Part shown: piece after piece, positions 13,306 through 25,488 of the stretch
How the letters are laid out: each line of letters opens with the position of its first letter
Position numbering within the stretch: position 1 is the stretch's first letter
Assembly: GCA_017591395.1 (NCBI GenBank)
Contig: WEDG01000364.1
Span: forward strand, 124,001 to 188,000
DNA length: 64,000 nucleotides
Direction of reading: 5' to 3'
Origin: Schistocephalus solidus
Taxonomy: Eukaryota; Platyhelminthes; Cestoda; Diphyllobothriidea; Diphyllobothriidae
Program-made: the position numbers and the translations under genes
The notes under the pieces: model-generated
Told to the model about the DNA's origin: nothing
Seen by the model: only the letters and a program-made list of their open reading frames with translations
The model's database searches: none

Positions 13306-13888
13306 TCAACTGTAGCATGAAGCTTGCCTCTTTGTATCAGTACTACCCAGATATTACACAGTCGTGGTCGTCCGGCTTATCCGTATCACGGGACTTTAGG
13401 GCCACAGTCATCCACCGACGCGCCCTATGAAATGAGTCATCTGCCAGCACCGAATGACCGGACAGATACTTCCGTTAGCATAAACTGCGGGCTTCTTGTG
13501 TTTTCAACGGCGTTGCTGCGTCAACGGCACATCCTTCGGTCAGGCAGGCTGCAGGTATGCGTGCCTACTAGTGGGTTTTGCTTCTGCCAATGTTCTTCTT
13601 ATGGTGCGTTGGCGACACTGCGGGCTCGACCGTGCTCAGCGACACACTTGTTCGACTGAGAACCTGGAAGAATGTACTGCTATCGTATGGTGGTAAGTTT
13701 GGGTGAAAGCCCGTTTTTTAAGGATCTCCTTCAGAAGTGCCTTAATTGCCTGCCGTAATTGCTCGGTTGGGGTGTCCTGCGTACCTTCTCTTTTTTTTTG
13801 CGGAATGTACCGGCAAATGGTTCTGCGCGAATGATGTATTCATCTCCGGTTGGCATCAGTTCGATGTTCCTTTCATCTTGCCTTACAG

Positions 13889-14323
13889 ATACCTGATTCG
13901 CCTTCCGCAACTGGCGTGACGACCATGGGAGACTCCTTCTCCGGCCTAAGGCTGGGGCCTGAACGGCCTACTGCGCGCCATAGCTTCAGTAGCGATGCCA
14001 GAAGCGACCGCTGGGGCATGGGTACGGGCTCAACAACCAGCATCCACACTCCGGACTTTGCGGTCTCTGCCTCGCTGTCTCGTGGCGACCCAGTTGGCGG
14101 CAATCGTAACAACAACAACAACAACTCACGTTATTGCGGTAACAACGGTGGGAGCTATTATGCATTGCGGTTGCCGCCAGGTGGCGTAGTTGAGCCCCCA
14201 CCGCCCCCATCCCCCTTCTCATCCGCTTCTCCGCCCCCGAAGCCTTTTCCACCACCCAGCCCAAAGAATGCTGTCATGCCCAGCGAAGAACGCCTCCGCC
14301 AGTTAGAGGCACGTACCCTACAG
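13889..14323 (+). CDS. Gene 1, Asn- and Pro-rich exon
   Basis: Acceptor TTACAG ends at 13888 and donor GTAAGT starts at 14324; 435 bases, 145 codons, phase 0 at both ends. It encodes a Ser/Gly-rich opening, an asparagine run near 14108-14127, and a proline-rich block near 14190-14265 (polyproline stretches typical of SH3/WW/EVH1 ligands, by inference). A charged helix follows just before the donor (SEERLRQLEARTLQ). The phase-0 exit joins directly to the exon at 20258. Dense competing ORFs on both strands are composition shadows. Confidence 0.7.
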
Positions 14324-14702
14324 GTAAGTAGCATTTCATCAAGACTTCAGTCTTCGCTGCCGCTGCCGTCGCCTCCGTGACCTTCACCCCAACCGTTACT
14401 GTCAGTAGTATAAACGTAATTCTACTGTCAGTGAGTTGAAATCTTTAATTGGGGCACGAATGGTCAATCCTCAGTTTCCTTGCACTTACCGACACTATCA
14501 TCAACTGAGGGGACGACTATTAAGCGGGGTCTGTGTTGGGTACTCACGCCGTTTGCACGATGGAAAACGGCTGTTCAATCCTGCTTGGAGCCCCGATTAG
14601 GAGTCCACACACGTGCTCGCCTAGCTTCGAGCATTCAGTGCTCATTGAGTGTTACAGTAATCCTTCGCTATATCGCGTTTCGTCGTTTGTGGTTTCATTC
14701 TA

Positions 14703-14704
<2 letters not shown>

Positions 14705-14734
<30 letters not shown>
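14705..14734. repeat. (AT)n tract abutting a SINE array
   Basis: About 15 AT units directly followed by the first SINE unit at 14735. Confidence 0.95.
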
Positions 14735-14736
<2 letters not shown>

Positions 14737-15790
14737 AATGGAACCGACAAAGACAAGGGAGACCGGAATGGCCATTTCTGGCTTATTAGCCGTCATCAGC
14801 CAGTCATACCCAATCCCAAGTGTGGCACACCTGGGATTCGAACCCGCAACTTTTGGTTTTTGAGTCGAACGCTCTACCATTGAGCCACGGGCTCGTTCTT
14901 TTGTCGGTTGTGATCGGGAATATGATGATAGTGTGGGGCTCACCGATCTGCTTAGGAACATGCATGTTCCGTTGTGCCCTGGAACTCAGACTAGAGCCCT
15001 CGCAGGCGGTCGCATAGCGACGTGTAGCATATGATGGAATGGAACCGACAAAAGACAAGGGGAGACCGGAATGACCATTTCTGGCTTATTAGCCGTCATC
15101 AGCCAGTCATACCCAATCCCAAGTGTGGCACACCTGGGATTCGAACCCGCAACCTTTGGTATTTGAGTCGAACGCTCTACCATTTGAGCCACGGGCTCGT
15201 TCTTTTTGTCGGTTGTGATCGGGAATATGATGATAGTGTGGGGCTCACCGATCTGCTTAAGGAACATGCATGTTCCGTTGTGCCCTGGAACTCAGACTAG
15301 AGCCCTCGCAGGCGGTCGCATAGCGACGTGTAGCATATGATGGAATGGAACCGACAAAGACAAAGGGGAGACCGGAATGGCCATTTCAGGCTTATTAGCC
15401 GTCATCAGCCAGTCATACCCAATCCCAAGTGTGGCACACCTGGGATTCGAACCCGCAACCTTTGGTATTTGAGTCGAACGCTCGACCATTGAGCCACGGG
15501 CTCGTTCTTTTGTCGGTTGTGATCGGGAATATGATGATAGTGTGGGGCTCACCGATCTGCTTAAGGAACATGCATGTTCCGTTGTGCCCTGGAACTCAGA
15601 CTAGAGTACTCACAGGCAGTCGCATAGCGACATGTAGCATATGTTGTGAATGTGGAACCGACAAAGACAAGGGAGACCGGAATGGCCATTTCTGGCTTAT
15701 TAGCCGTTATCAGCCAGCCATACCCGAGGCTCGAACTCGCGACCTATTGGGCAAAAGTCTAACGCTCTACCAATTGCCTAGCGTCTTTTA
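14735..15790 (-). repeat. Tandem array of a tRNA-derived SINE, about 3.5 units of 300-306 bases
   Basis: Units start near 14735, 15035, 15341 and 15646, each with TGGAATGGAACCGAC or a variant. On the minus strand each unit has a tRNA-like head with A box TGGCTCAATGG and B box GGTTCGAATCC. A body contains the perfect 16-base palindrome GGAACATGCATGTTCC (on either strand) and a GTCGC-ATA-GCGAC hairpin. The tRNA head lies between inverted ACCGACAAA motifs. Units 1-3 are nearly identical, so amplification is recent or homogenised. Unit 4 is truncated and carries a different tRNA-like part. Confidence 0.85.
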
Positions 15791-16249
15791 AATGCTTATA
15801 AGAATGTGGGCTTAAAATATGTGAAAATAATCATGTAAACATGTGGTGTTTGCCTCGAAGTTTTTCGAATTTTACGGGGGTCGGGAATGCAACCTACACG
15901 ATCGAGAAGAGATCAGCATATTTTGAACTTTTCCAGTCCCACTGATGCCTACATGAACGTTAACTGCTTACTAACTACGAAGCGTTCATCAAAAATTTCA
16001 CCTAAAATGTACTTCTATGTAGGGGGGGAATAGCTTGCCTCGCGATTTTACTACTGCTTCTTGCTTTGCCTAATTGTCGATAGATAGATTAGTAAATAAC
16101 TTCGATGTTACATGAGTTAAAATTTCACGATCTTAGAAAATCTGCCAAATAGGGAACTTTTCTCAAACCGAAATATTGCCCTTCCTGCAGTCGACGCCTT
16201 GAAAACGCCGTACAACAGGCGCTATTTTTGTGCCTCCTTTCTGTAAAAT

Positions 16250-19200
16250 AGGCTTGAATTTATCAGAAAATCGACAAAAATGGAACAAAAAGGGCACTTG
16301 TTAGCTCACTCACAACCCACCATCATGATGTGACTGAGACTGAGCGACATTTAAGCTTGAAATCTGACCTTACAGTAGGTTCCCCATCTCATGAAATGTC
16401 AACCAAAATTCGGAAATGTGTTTTTTATTCGAACAAATTACTTAAGTAGGGTTTAGCGATTTGATTATCATGCAGCCTAATTCCAACCACGTCAGGGTAC
16501 TGGCTTTTGAAAAAATTCTTTCGTGACTGCCGGCTTCTCAAGTAATATGCATTTTTCTGATGGATTTTCGATGCCTTTATTCATTCGCATACATTATATA
16601 GACGAAATGCGCAGGAATATTCTTTCATATCCTCGTTTGGTATCCAAGTGCACCTTCAAATTTTATGCTTTAAGAAAGCGTATGGTTCGGTTTAGAAAAG
16701 CTTTCTGATTATGAGTTTTCAAGGCCGTGAAACGTTCATGCATCGTATCCGTCAATTTATTAATAATGCCTATAAAGTTTACAACATGATCTACTACAAA
16801 ATTCTGAGAACTGTATGACTTATTCTTTCTAGTGTAGAAAAATGTGTGATTTTTCTTGAACAGAATTTATGCAGAATATAGCTTGGAAACCTTGAATTTG
16901 AAGTCCAACTGCCAGTAAGGTTCATAATTATTCGGCAATTTATAAAGTGTTTTTAATCAAAAGATACGCTTTCTTCGTGCATAAAATTTAGAGGTGTAAT
17001 TGGCTACCAAACGAGTACAGGAAAGAATATTTTCCTGCATGTTTTCTATATGATATATGTGAAAATCCATATATGTCGAAAATCCATTAGAAAATACATA
17101 CTACTTAGGTAGCCATTTTTTAGAAAGTATGCATTTTTACAGGCGGTCAGCAAGAATTTTTTTCAAGAGCTGGCATCCTAACATGCACGAAATATTTTGT
17201 GATTAGGCTGCACAATGGTCAATATGACAACCGCACGTACTTAAAGTTTGGTCCGTATCACATGCAAAGTGCCGAAATTTATCAAAGATTGATAATCGCT
17301 TGCAAACCGGCACTAACGAAAGTCCAAAGGCTTTGAAATACTAATAAACAACTCAATAGGAATGTAAAAGCTAAAGGAAATATGAAAAGTCATATTCGCT
17401 TAGAAATACCAATTTTTTTTAAAAAAAGACCGATGTCCAAAACATGATTAATTACTGTAATTGCGATTAATAAATTCAACTAGAATTTTTGCCTGAACTC
17501 GTAAACGTACCATTATGTGTATATTTAGAGAACTGTCCATGCGCTTAATTTCTTTATTGACATTTTGGATACTGAATTACAATTAGTATCGGATCGTCCT
17601 TGAAATACCGGCGATCATTTAACGATTTACGGTATTTTCAAGAGTTGGGCCATAAAGTTAACTTCTGTCCTATGTGTTTTTCAAAACCTTTGAAATAGGA
17701 TAGTTGTCAAGATAATTTACCAAAGTAGCGAGTTTTTTTAGATATTCGATCTACTGTTGAAGTCATATTTGTTGATCCACCGAAACATAAATCTCATTGC
17801 AGAGAAAAATGAACGTCCAGAACAAAGGTTCGAAATAAATATGCCTAAGACCAATTAATAAATTTTCTATAATAAAATATCTCTTTAAAAATGTGCTTGA
17901 TGCTGATACTTCACTGTCGAATGTCTGTGTAATTTGTTTTTCATTAGTTAAATCAAGATTAAAATGTGGAATTTTGACCGGTTATCCATTTTCTGCAGAA
18001 TATGAAAGAAATCAGTTTTGGCTTTATAGTGGAACGTTTTCCGTTACATATTCTTACTTTAGTGCCCCGTTTTAAGATTTTAAGTACACACCAGTGGTGG
18101 AATTTATACTATTATTTGCGAAAACTATTAATCTTTTGTCCATTGCGTTTTTTAATTTCAGATTAGCGGAAATAATATTATAAAAAGTACCTTATTCCAT
18201 GCTTCCAATTTAAAATAGCCTTTATTCATATTAATCTTTCAGGCTATCTCTACGTATCTTGTAATCGTTCCGCGTTGTCACCGTATTATAACAAAACATA
18301 CGTGCAAACAAGTTTTTTTCTGCGTTTAGCGGCAAAACCGTCACAAATTTGCAAAATTTTATTTATTAAACTGAATTATTTGCTTATTTTTGAAAAAACA
18401 GCGATTCCTCACACTTGCCTTCACCTGATTTTCAGGTCAAATTTTCTAATAGCAGAAGGGTTATATTTGGAAAATTTCTCACTTTTATCAATGTTACTAT
18501 ATAGAACAATGCGCGAAAATTATGGACTTTGCTCTGTGATGTTACATTGCATAGGAAATTTCTTTAATGTCCGGCAACCTCCAATTTTGCCCAAATCTTA
18601 ACCGTTTTCCCTAAATATCCTGCAGTTAAAATGCAGTATTCTTTAGCAAAAGGCATTTTGAGCCTCAAAGCAAATAATTGTGCGCTTAACTTCTCAATCA
18701 AATTTTCAGAAACCATTGCATGAGTTAGATCACCGACTGTAATTTGTTCGAATCAAAAACACACTTCAGAATTTCGGTTTTTATTTCATGAGATAGGAAA
18801 TCTTCTGTATTTATCTCTTCTGACTGGAAACAAATTCCAGCATTTCAGTTAATGCTTCATGACTTATCATATTAACTGTAGCAGAAAAGGCGGGGAGGAG
18901 TCTGTTCTGATAATTTGAGAAAAAATCCCCGGGGTAGTCAAGCGAACGTAAAAAAAGAAGACCGCAAATCGAGACACTTGTTTCGGTGATCGTCACAGCG
19001 GTGAGGTTTGGAGTATCCGTGCTTAAAGGGATTTCTGTCTGTTTGAGTTTGCCGCGGGCATCTAATAGCATGCATTCTTTACAGAACTTCTCGAACGTGC
19101 GTTTATCTTAAAATAATTACAGCTAATGACGTATCACAGAAGACATTAATGGAATTTCGGTAGGAAAGGAAAGCTCTGGTAGGGTTGCAATATTTATCAC

Positions 19201-20000
19201 CATTTTGCCTGGTCCGGATAGATTTCAACCACAGCAAGAAGCTGGCTTTTGTATACACGTCTTTTGGCAGTCTGCCAAACCACACCTGCTGCTACCTTAG
19301 GTAGTGTGTATTTTAAACATTAATTTTAAGTCGCTTTAGAAATCAGAATCCATTTTGTAGAAATTGTGCATAAAAACGTCGTTTTTGTACACATTTTACA
19401 CTAAATTTTGGTCTTCTTCAAGCTTACAACCCCCAAATACTTTCGAACCCTTCCTGCCGTTGTACACATTTCCATGAAGGAAAATCATAAACTTCTTGTA
19501 CTACCGAGAAGGAACCGCCAAGTATTACAATGGACATGGAAAAAGTTGTACGTTTAAATAGGACACGATGTTACTTGAATATTCTTTCAGCGATCTGGAA
19601 AAAAAACTATTTTTTTAAGATTTACACATTCCACCTATAAAACAGAAAATTAGAAGAAGACGTGGCCTGTACTACAACGTGAAGAAAAACAATTATGTGC
19701 CCGCTATATTTGTAATAATAACGATACTAAAAATAAACGGGAACAAAAAATTATGTCACTTGAGTAGCCATTTTTTTAATGAGTACGACTTCGCAGACGG
19801 TCGAAAAGATGCACATTAAAAAACCGAAATCCTGTTGAGACTGAAATATCGTTAGATAATGCCATATTATGTTCAGTATTTTAATCCAATCAAAATACTC
19901 CCATATAAGAATTGGAATAAATGTAATCCACCAATCGCCAGTGCAGTCTCCTTCGTCATTGTCGGCATTAGCGGTTGCTTTTCGCTTTTGAACCGCGCGT
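16250..20000. repeat. AT-rich intron of gene 1 built from a degenerate dispersed repeat
   Basis: No exon was found between 14323 and 20258. Phrases such as ACTTAAGTAGCCATTTTTT, 'ATTAGGCTGCACAATGGTC' and 'CATTTC.TGAGATAGGGAA' recur, in both orientations, near 16400, 17110-17260, 18700-18800 and 19760. The same phrases return at 38055-38220, 48340-48430 and 62080-62220. The family is old and AT-rich with no recognisable coding part; its class is unknown. Confidence 0.5.
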
Positions 20001-20257
20001 TAAGGTCCTACAGCCTTCATAAAATTTCGGTTTTTCACGATCTTCTGTCGAATACTTTTCGGTGTTTTAGTTCCTTCGGTTCGATCCTGAATGAACCGGC
20101 TAAGCCACGGGATCTGACACTGCTGCTACTTGTCAGCCAGGTCTCGATATGAATTGACTTTTGTTTGATTTAACATTTTCCCGTATCACCTCTTTTAGCT
20201 TACTCCGCCATCGGGACGTTTCCTTACCAAAACTCTCTTTTTCTACCCTGCTTCTAG

Positions 20258-20340
20258 CTGCGTGATTACAATCCACTCCTTATAACTGACCTAGTGACTG
20301 AACTCACTCTCGATTGTAGCACCGACGTGGAGATTGTGAG
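20258..20340 (+). CDS. Gene 1, exon just before the transglutaminase-like core
   Basis: An 83-base exon between acceptor TTCTAG (ending 20257, which in this frame supplies a stop, so the exon must begin here) and donor GTAATT at 20341. It encodes LRDYNPLLITDLVTELT then DCSTDVEIV, ending with two bases of an Arg codon completed by the next exon. This matches the family's pre-core helix in which a Leu/Thr-rich segment leads to a conserved 'xKVRAxFxW' motif. The following intron (20341-20418) is only 78 bases. Confidence 0.75.
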
Positions 20341-20418
20341 GTAATTACTACCCCCACCTCAGCCTAGATGCACTGTTTTTTTGAGGCTACTATTTCACCC
20401 GAACTCCTTCTCCTGTAG

Positions 20419-20562
20419 AAGTTTCTTCGTCTGGGTGACTTCGAAGGATTTTCAGCAGGTGGACTACGATCCGGCCGCAGCACCCGATTCCTTTGTCGGT
20501 CTCCTACGCAACGTCAAGGCCGGCAGGGTGTCGGTGAATGAACTCTTTCACGAACTCTGTCG
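20419..20562 (+). CDS. Gene 1, exon carrying the start of the transglutaminase-like fold
   Basis: 144 bases; the acceptor CCTGTAG ends at 20418, and the donor is CG|GTTAGT with GT at 20563. The product reads RSFFVWVTSKDFQQVDY, then PDSFVGLLRNVKAGRVSVNE and LFHELC. It matches the KY/hillarin block 'F-x-W-[LI]-T-x-K-[ND] ... GLLR..K.G......LF..LC'. The position normally holding the nucleophilic Cys (six residues before the Leu of LF) is Arg here. It exits in phase 2 and joins the exon at 21927 exactly, giving CRFAGIPCHFISG across the junction. Confidence 0.85.
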
Positions 20563-20635
20563 GTTAGTGTTTCTATGCCCTTCCCCCCATTCATAACATA
20601 TCCCCTTTAAGGTGACTCATCGGCCAACCCTAGGG

Positions 20636-20675
20636 TGTGGTGGTGGTGGGTGGGTGGGTGGTGGTGGTGGTGTCC
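20636..20675. repeat. G/T-rich low-complexity run
   Basis: Tandem TGG and TGGG units in the intron after the exon ending at 20562; unstable simple sequence with G-quadruplex potential. Confidence 0.8.
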
Positions 20676-21546
20676 CATTGACGAAACTTTGCACTTTGGG
20701 GTGAGTGGCTAGAACTGACACTGCCTGTGTTGGGGCGTCGAACACTGACCGTTTTGTGGAGTAGGTCACTTGGACGCGAATACATCGAGAAGTATTACGA
20801 ACGAAGGCAAGTGAGACTGGATTGGTCGTTTCCGTTTAACTGCGCTCACACGTTATGTCCGGCCTTTTCACGTGTCAGGAAACCCGCGTTTTTGGCCTAA
20901 ACTGCAAGAAAAGTGCTGCCCAGGTTTGCTTTGACGACCTTTTACCTGCAGCCTGAAGTATGTTTTTTTTCAGTTAGGGCAGGGCTTTTTACATCTCCGA
21001 GAAACTTCTGACTGGCTACTCTGATTTTCGGCGAAAAGTGACCTTTCAGAGCCAATACTGGCAAGGGGGGAAGCAGGGTAGGGGGCGGGTAAAATTTATG
21101 CCAGCAGCCTTCGCCAAAAATCTCAGTTTGCTTTTTATGGGACCGATTATGCAGCAGGCTACACGCTTCAACCAGCCAACTAAATAATCTGATTGGTTGG
21201 TCGTAAGGGCGTGTTAATATCAACTTTCAATCGCAGTTATTGTTTTTGCGCATCATCCATGGTGCGACCATGGCCTAACAGTACATGTTTTTTTGAATTT
21301 TAAGTTCTAAAACTTTAGCTATTGGTCATTTTGATAAATAATCTATCTAAATATATCTCAGTACGTTTCGCAATCTATGAACTCTCCCGAACGTATTGCG
21401 TGGCAAGGTCAACTAGTCGTATCCTCTTTGCCATAATTTATCTACTCATTCACTTGCACAGTGAGTTGAAATTTTTTTGCAACTATTACCCATTGCGACC
21501 CAATATGCTAAATCAGCCATCCCCTTGACAAAAACCCCCTACCTTA

Positions 21547-21547
<1 letters not shown>

Positions 21548-21590
<43 letters not shown>
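21548..21590. repeat. (AT)n microsatellite
   Basis: About 21 perfect AT units in an intron of gene 1. Confidence 0.95.
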
Positions 21591-21592
<2 letters not shown>

Positions 21593-21926
21593 AGTATCAT
21601 TTCAAAATTTTCAACTAAAAGACTTCCATTCACCGTGGTAACACAAACGAGATAACACCGGACGAGAAAAAACGGTACATAGTGTCAGCAAGCATTATTT
21701 GTTGGCGTCATAAGCGTTCATCCGTAAATGATCCGCAAAATTTGCGTCAGCGTCTCATCCTTTAAAACGGTGCGAGCGTCGTATGCAAATGACCTCATTA
21801 TCATAGTTAAAATAAACCAAGAGTGGCTAAATCAACACGGTAGACATGGTTTGCAACAACTGCCGAACTGCCATTCTTTTACAAATCTATCCTCCTGTTT
21901 ACCCGCCCTCTTCCACATTCCTGTAG

Positions 21927-22099
21927 GTTTGCCGGCATTCCATGTCACTTCATCTCGGGAAGATCCAAGGGTGCTGGCTACCGACCTGGAATGACTCTCA
22001 GCGAAAACTCCCTCTTTCGAAACACCTGGCTGGCTGTCTATGTGGCCAAATCCTGGCGCTTCATCAATTGCAACTGGGCTGCCCGCTATCGATGTGTCG
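21927..22099 (+). CDS. Gene 1, exon carrying the rest of the transglutaminase-like core
   Basis: 173 bases. The acceptor CCTGTAG ends at 21926 and the donor CG|GTAATC starts at 22100. The product contains FAGIPCHFISGRSKGAGY, RPGMTL, FRNTWLAVYVAKSWRFI and NCNWAARY. This is the family block 'AGL.C..ISG.SK..GY.PG ... WNAV...W.L.DC.WGAR'. The His expected two residues before the Trp of 'H-x-W' is Asn, and the Asp of 'D-C-x-W-G' is Asn, so with the Arg in the previous exon the whole triad seems lost. Entry (1 base) and exit (1 base) phases fit both neighbours. A longer minus-strand ORF over 21832-22197 is a shadow. Confidence 0.88.
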
Positions 22100-22309
22100 G
22101 TAATCTTCCTGATCGTAGGTTTGGTGGCCTTTCCTAAGTCATTGTTTTTCTTTGTGCTCTCCGGACTGCAATGTACCTCCCTGTCGCTGCTTGACACTTT
22201 CGAGTAGCTAGCTATAAAGTACCACTCTTAAAATTATATTTTATTTTCCCCGATTAAGATGTGTTGTCGAAAAAAACAACAACAGAGACTGGAATAGCTG
22301 CAATGACAC

Positions 22310-22740
22310 TACCGATAAAGGCCAGGTGGACTGGAATGGCCATTTCTGGCTTATTAACCGTCATCAGCCAGCCACACCCCGACCCAGGGGTTTGCAGGGC
22401 CTGAGGCTCGAAACTCCGAACTTTGCGTTCAGAACCAAACCATTGAACTCTGGACTCATTCTATTGGTTGCAATCTGGTTTATGAACAATGAGAGAGGGG
22501 CGTTCACCGATCGCGTTAAAAACACACTTGACCTGTTGTACCTTGGGTTTAACTCTCGACCCCCTGCAATAGCCACTCGGCTGCAGAATAACCCTACCGA
22601 CACGAGAGAGACCAAAACAAGGGAGGGTGGAATGACGGTACACGAGCTTTAAGGCACAACGTGATCGGTCAGTTATTTCTGACTTAGTAGCCATCGTAAG
22701 CCAACCATGCGTCATCCCAAGTTTTGGATAACCGGTCGGT
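22310..22740 (-). repeat. Two degenerate SINE units
   Basis: TGGAATGGCCATTTCTGGCT at 22331-22350 and GTCATCAGCCAGCCACACCC match the SINE tail of the array at 14.7 kb. A worn tRNA-like part follows (about 22400-22460). A second, more decayed tail is at about 22615-22735 (AGGGAGGGTGGAATG ... TTTCTGACTTAGTAGCC). Confidence 0.65.
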
Positions 22741-24037
22741 TGAGATCTGGCAAAATCATTCTTGCGGGAAGGATACGTCCAGTAATCGGGTTACGGGACA
22801 TGCCGGTCCAGTTGCACCTTGAAGCTCAATCTAGAATCTTCGGAAGTAACATAGCGGAGCGTAGTGCTGCGCAAAAGAACATCTCCCTTCGTCTACTCTT
22901 TCACTCTCATCAGGTGGCCTTACGTTTGCGGGGTAGACTGTATGAATCGGGACCGAAGTTTTAGTTGAACTTATTGGCCTGTCAGTCGTCAGTGCGAAGC
23001 TGGGATCTTGACGGTCCCGAATGTTTCATCCACTGGCTGAAGCAACTACGTAAACTTGGAGTGTACAAACGCCGGTAGGTTTGAAAAGCTGAACTGTGGA
23101 CCACGTAACATATGCTTATTCTCATCATGGATCCAGCATACCAATATTCAAGGAAGTTTCTCTCTGATGTTCCGAAATTCCATAGGCTCGGTGGTGGTGT
23201 TTATGAAGGTCCGGGAGGAACAATACACCGCGCTGCTGTCTGCAATGGGAATAACGATACTTTATTTTACCATGAGCAACGCAGCAAGATCCATCTGTGT
23301 GACAAAAATTATAGGCTATCCAGAGAGCTGACGAAAACCATTTTTGCATAGGAGGGCAGTGGTGAATTTTCCGCCATGTGTATTATAGCGACAGGAAACT
23401 TGCACAGCATAGGCTGCATTCTATTGTTCCCCACCCTTTTTTGAAATGGTATTGGTTGCTCACACGTAGCGCTTTCTCAGCCGACCCAAATAACTCCTCA
23501 TATCGCTAGAGTATGCCTTGAGAGGGATCCATTGCCACTTAGCTCACACTGATTCGACTGAGCTATCGGCCAGTTGGCAACCCTCCAGAATAGCTAAGAC
23601 ATGCTCAGTATCGGTTTCCTACTGTCCTTTTCCCGTTTTGTACAGGTACGAAGACTATGCCACAAGGGGCTATGGGACCGGCCTGTTGTCATGGCTTGAC
23701 TGGTTCTTCTACGCGTCGTGACGCAAGTTCACCGATGAATGCGAGACACGCCGGTGTGCTTTCATCTACCGGGCGTGATCGCTGCGCCCGTCCAAGTTTT
23801 GTTGTACAACTACGGGACCGAAGGGCGATGGTCGTTTTGTGAAGCAGCTAGATCATCCAAAGTGACCAGCCGGTACTCCGCATGCATTTAGCTGGAAGGC
23901 TGGTACGCAAGCGTGCCTTAGCTAGCATCGTGTAGTTTTGTGCTGTCGGCAATTCAGCCTGATTGCAACAGTTGACTGTCCGATCGCCTGTTGTTCATGT
24001 TCCTACGATCCATTAACGATAACAAACACAAACAATA

Positions 24038-24088
24038 ACACCACCACCACCACCACCATCATCATCATTATCATCATCATCATCATCG

Positions 24089-24163
<75 letters not shown>

Positions 24164-24180
24164 GCAGCAGCACCAGCAGC
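24038..24180. repeat. (CAC)n(CAT)n(CAG)n compound microsatellite
   Basis: About 7 CAC units, then roughly 35 CAT/TCA units with rare interruptions, then CAG units. It gives poly-Met and poly-Ile shadow ORFs on the two strands. Confidence 0.95.
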
Positions 24181-25488
24181 CACAGTCGATTCATCCGTCG
24201 CATTGGCAGCGGCGGGCGCGAGAGGAAATTGAGACTGCTCACTTCAAGTGGGTTGAAATGATCACAGTGGGCGCGAACGTATTCCATGCTTTTGAAAAAC
24301 TCCAAGTCTCGGTCTTAAAAGTGCAAAGTTTAACGGCAGAGCAAGGCCACCAACATAGATGCCATCACCTAGCCGGGGTAATTACAGCCTCGGCAGCGCC
24401 TGCGTGCGCCAGACCATGTTGGTGCACCAGAACGTTTGCGTGTGATTTTTGTCGCGGATAAGGAGACTCCTCGGCTCGTCGCATAAACGTGCATTTTCGA
24501 ACGTGCTTTTGTGACGGTCCCACCGCGCAGCGCCTTATTCCATTCCCACTTCTGATAGGAACCTTGCGCATTACGTGAAGCCCTGCGGTGGTGCGAATGG
24601 GGTCGCCATTCCTGGTTATCGTTGCTAGGGCTCTGGACCGATGTGGCCAAGCAAATCGCAGCGTTGCAGGTCGTTAGACGCATTCCCAGGTGTCTTGGAT
24701 TTTTAATTCTGTACTCCATACGCTGTAGGCATTTTGCCGTAAGTTCAGCTTGCGGTTTTCCAAAAATTACCTGCACTACACGTTTTGGAAAAGAGCTCTT
24801 CCATGATCACATTTGACCTGCCGCCATATAAACACACATACACAGTTGAGGGACAAAAATGCCGTTTTCTGTAGGCACGCATGCTGCCCATCTTTAAGAA
24901 TACCACCCGAACATGATGTGTTCAGGAAGAAGAGATAGAAAACTGAATATCTAATCCAGAAGATGTACTGGTAAGGGTATTTGTACTCACCTCTCGTCTG
25001 TTCTCTTTAGCTTTATGCAGCGAGTAGTAGGTCCTGTGTGTAGTACGCACAGGCTCTAGTTCCGGCTTAGTCCTTCTGAGGCTCGAGCTGCAACGGATCG
25101 TTGTTAATACTGTCTTTCCTGCACTCTCATATATGTGAGGTCTGCATCGCCGTTATTATAACCGCGTATATCTCGTGTAGACATTTCACTCGGCTAGAGT
25201 GGCATCGCACAGTTTTAGTCCGACTTCACTCTAGCGACCTGTCTCATTTTACTGGGGCAGTCGAAGATGTTTTGGCTTTTTAGCAGTTTTTCGCCAGTTA
25301 CGCCAACCTGACCCCAAGACATTTGGGTGCGTCTGCCTTTGAGGAGTTGCACTAGCGTCTTATTGACCGATTGGACCTGCCCAAACCGACAAAACGACTT
25401 CGTTCTCCCTTCCCCTTCTACCCCCGCTCGGTCGCCTGCTTCTATGCACACGCCCATTTTTTCACCTTATTAGATGCTACCTATGCAG

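Larger units (their letters stand above)
9627..13888. other. Intron of gene 1: contents
   Basis: Holds an (ACT)n microsatellite (11001-11092), a palindromic SINE-related unit (12395-12640) and a Penelope-like terminal fragment (13195-13305). A 19-base segment at 10919-10937 is flanked by an AG and a GTAAGT, but its length does not fit the phases of the neighbouring exons. Confidence 0.5.
22100..25488. other. Intron of gene 1: contents
   Basis: Contains the degenerate SINE units, the (CAT)n array at 24038-24180 and otherwise unremarkable sequence. Small ORFs at 23056-23351 and 24369-24776 show no family resemblance and are not called. Confidence 0.5.

Noticed and set aside
14735..15790. Regular repeat array suggesting a CRISPR-like structure
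   Set aside because: The units are contiguous 300-base copies of a SINE with no unique spacers, in a eukaryotic intron.
24003..24305. Long minus-strand poly-Met ORF and plus-strand poly-Ile ORF
   Set aside because: Both are translations of the (CAT)n microsatellite.
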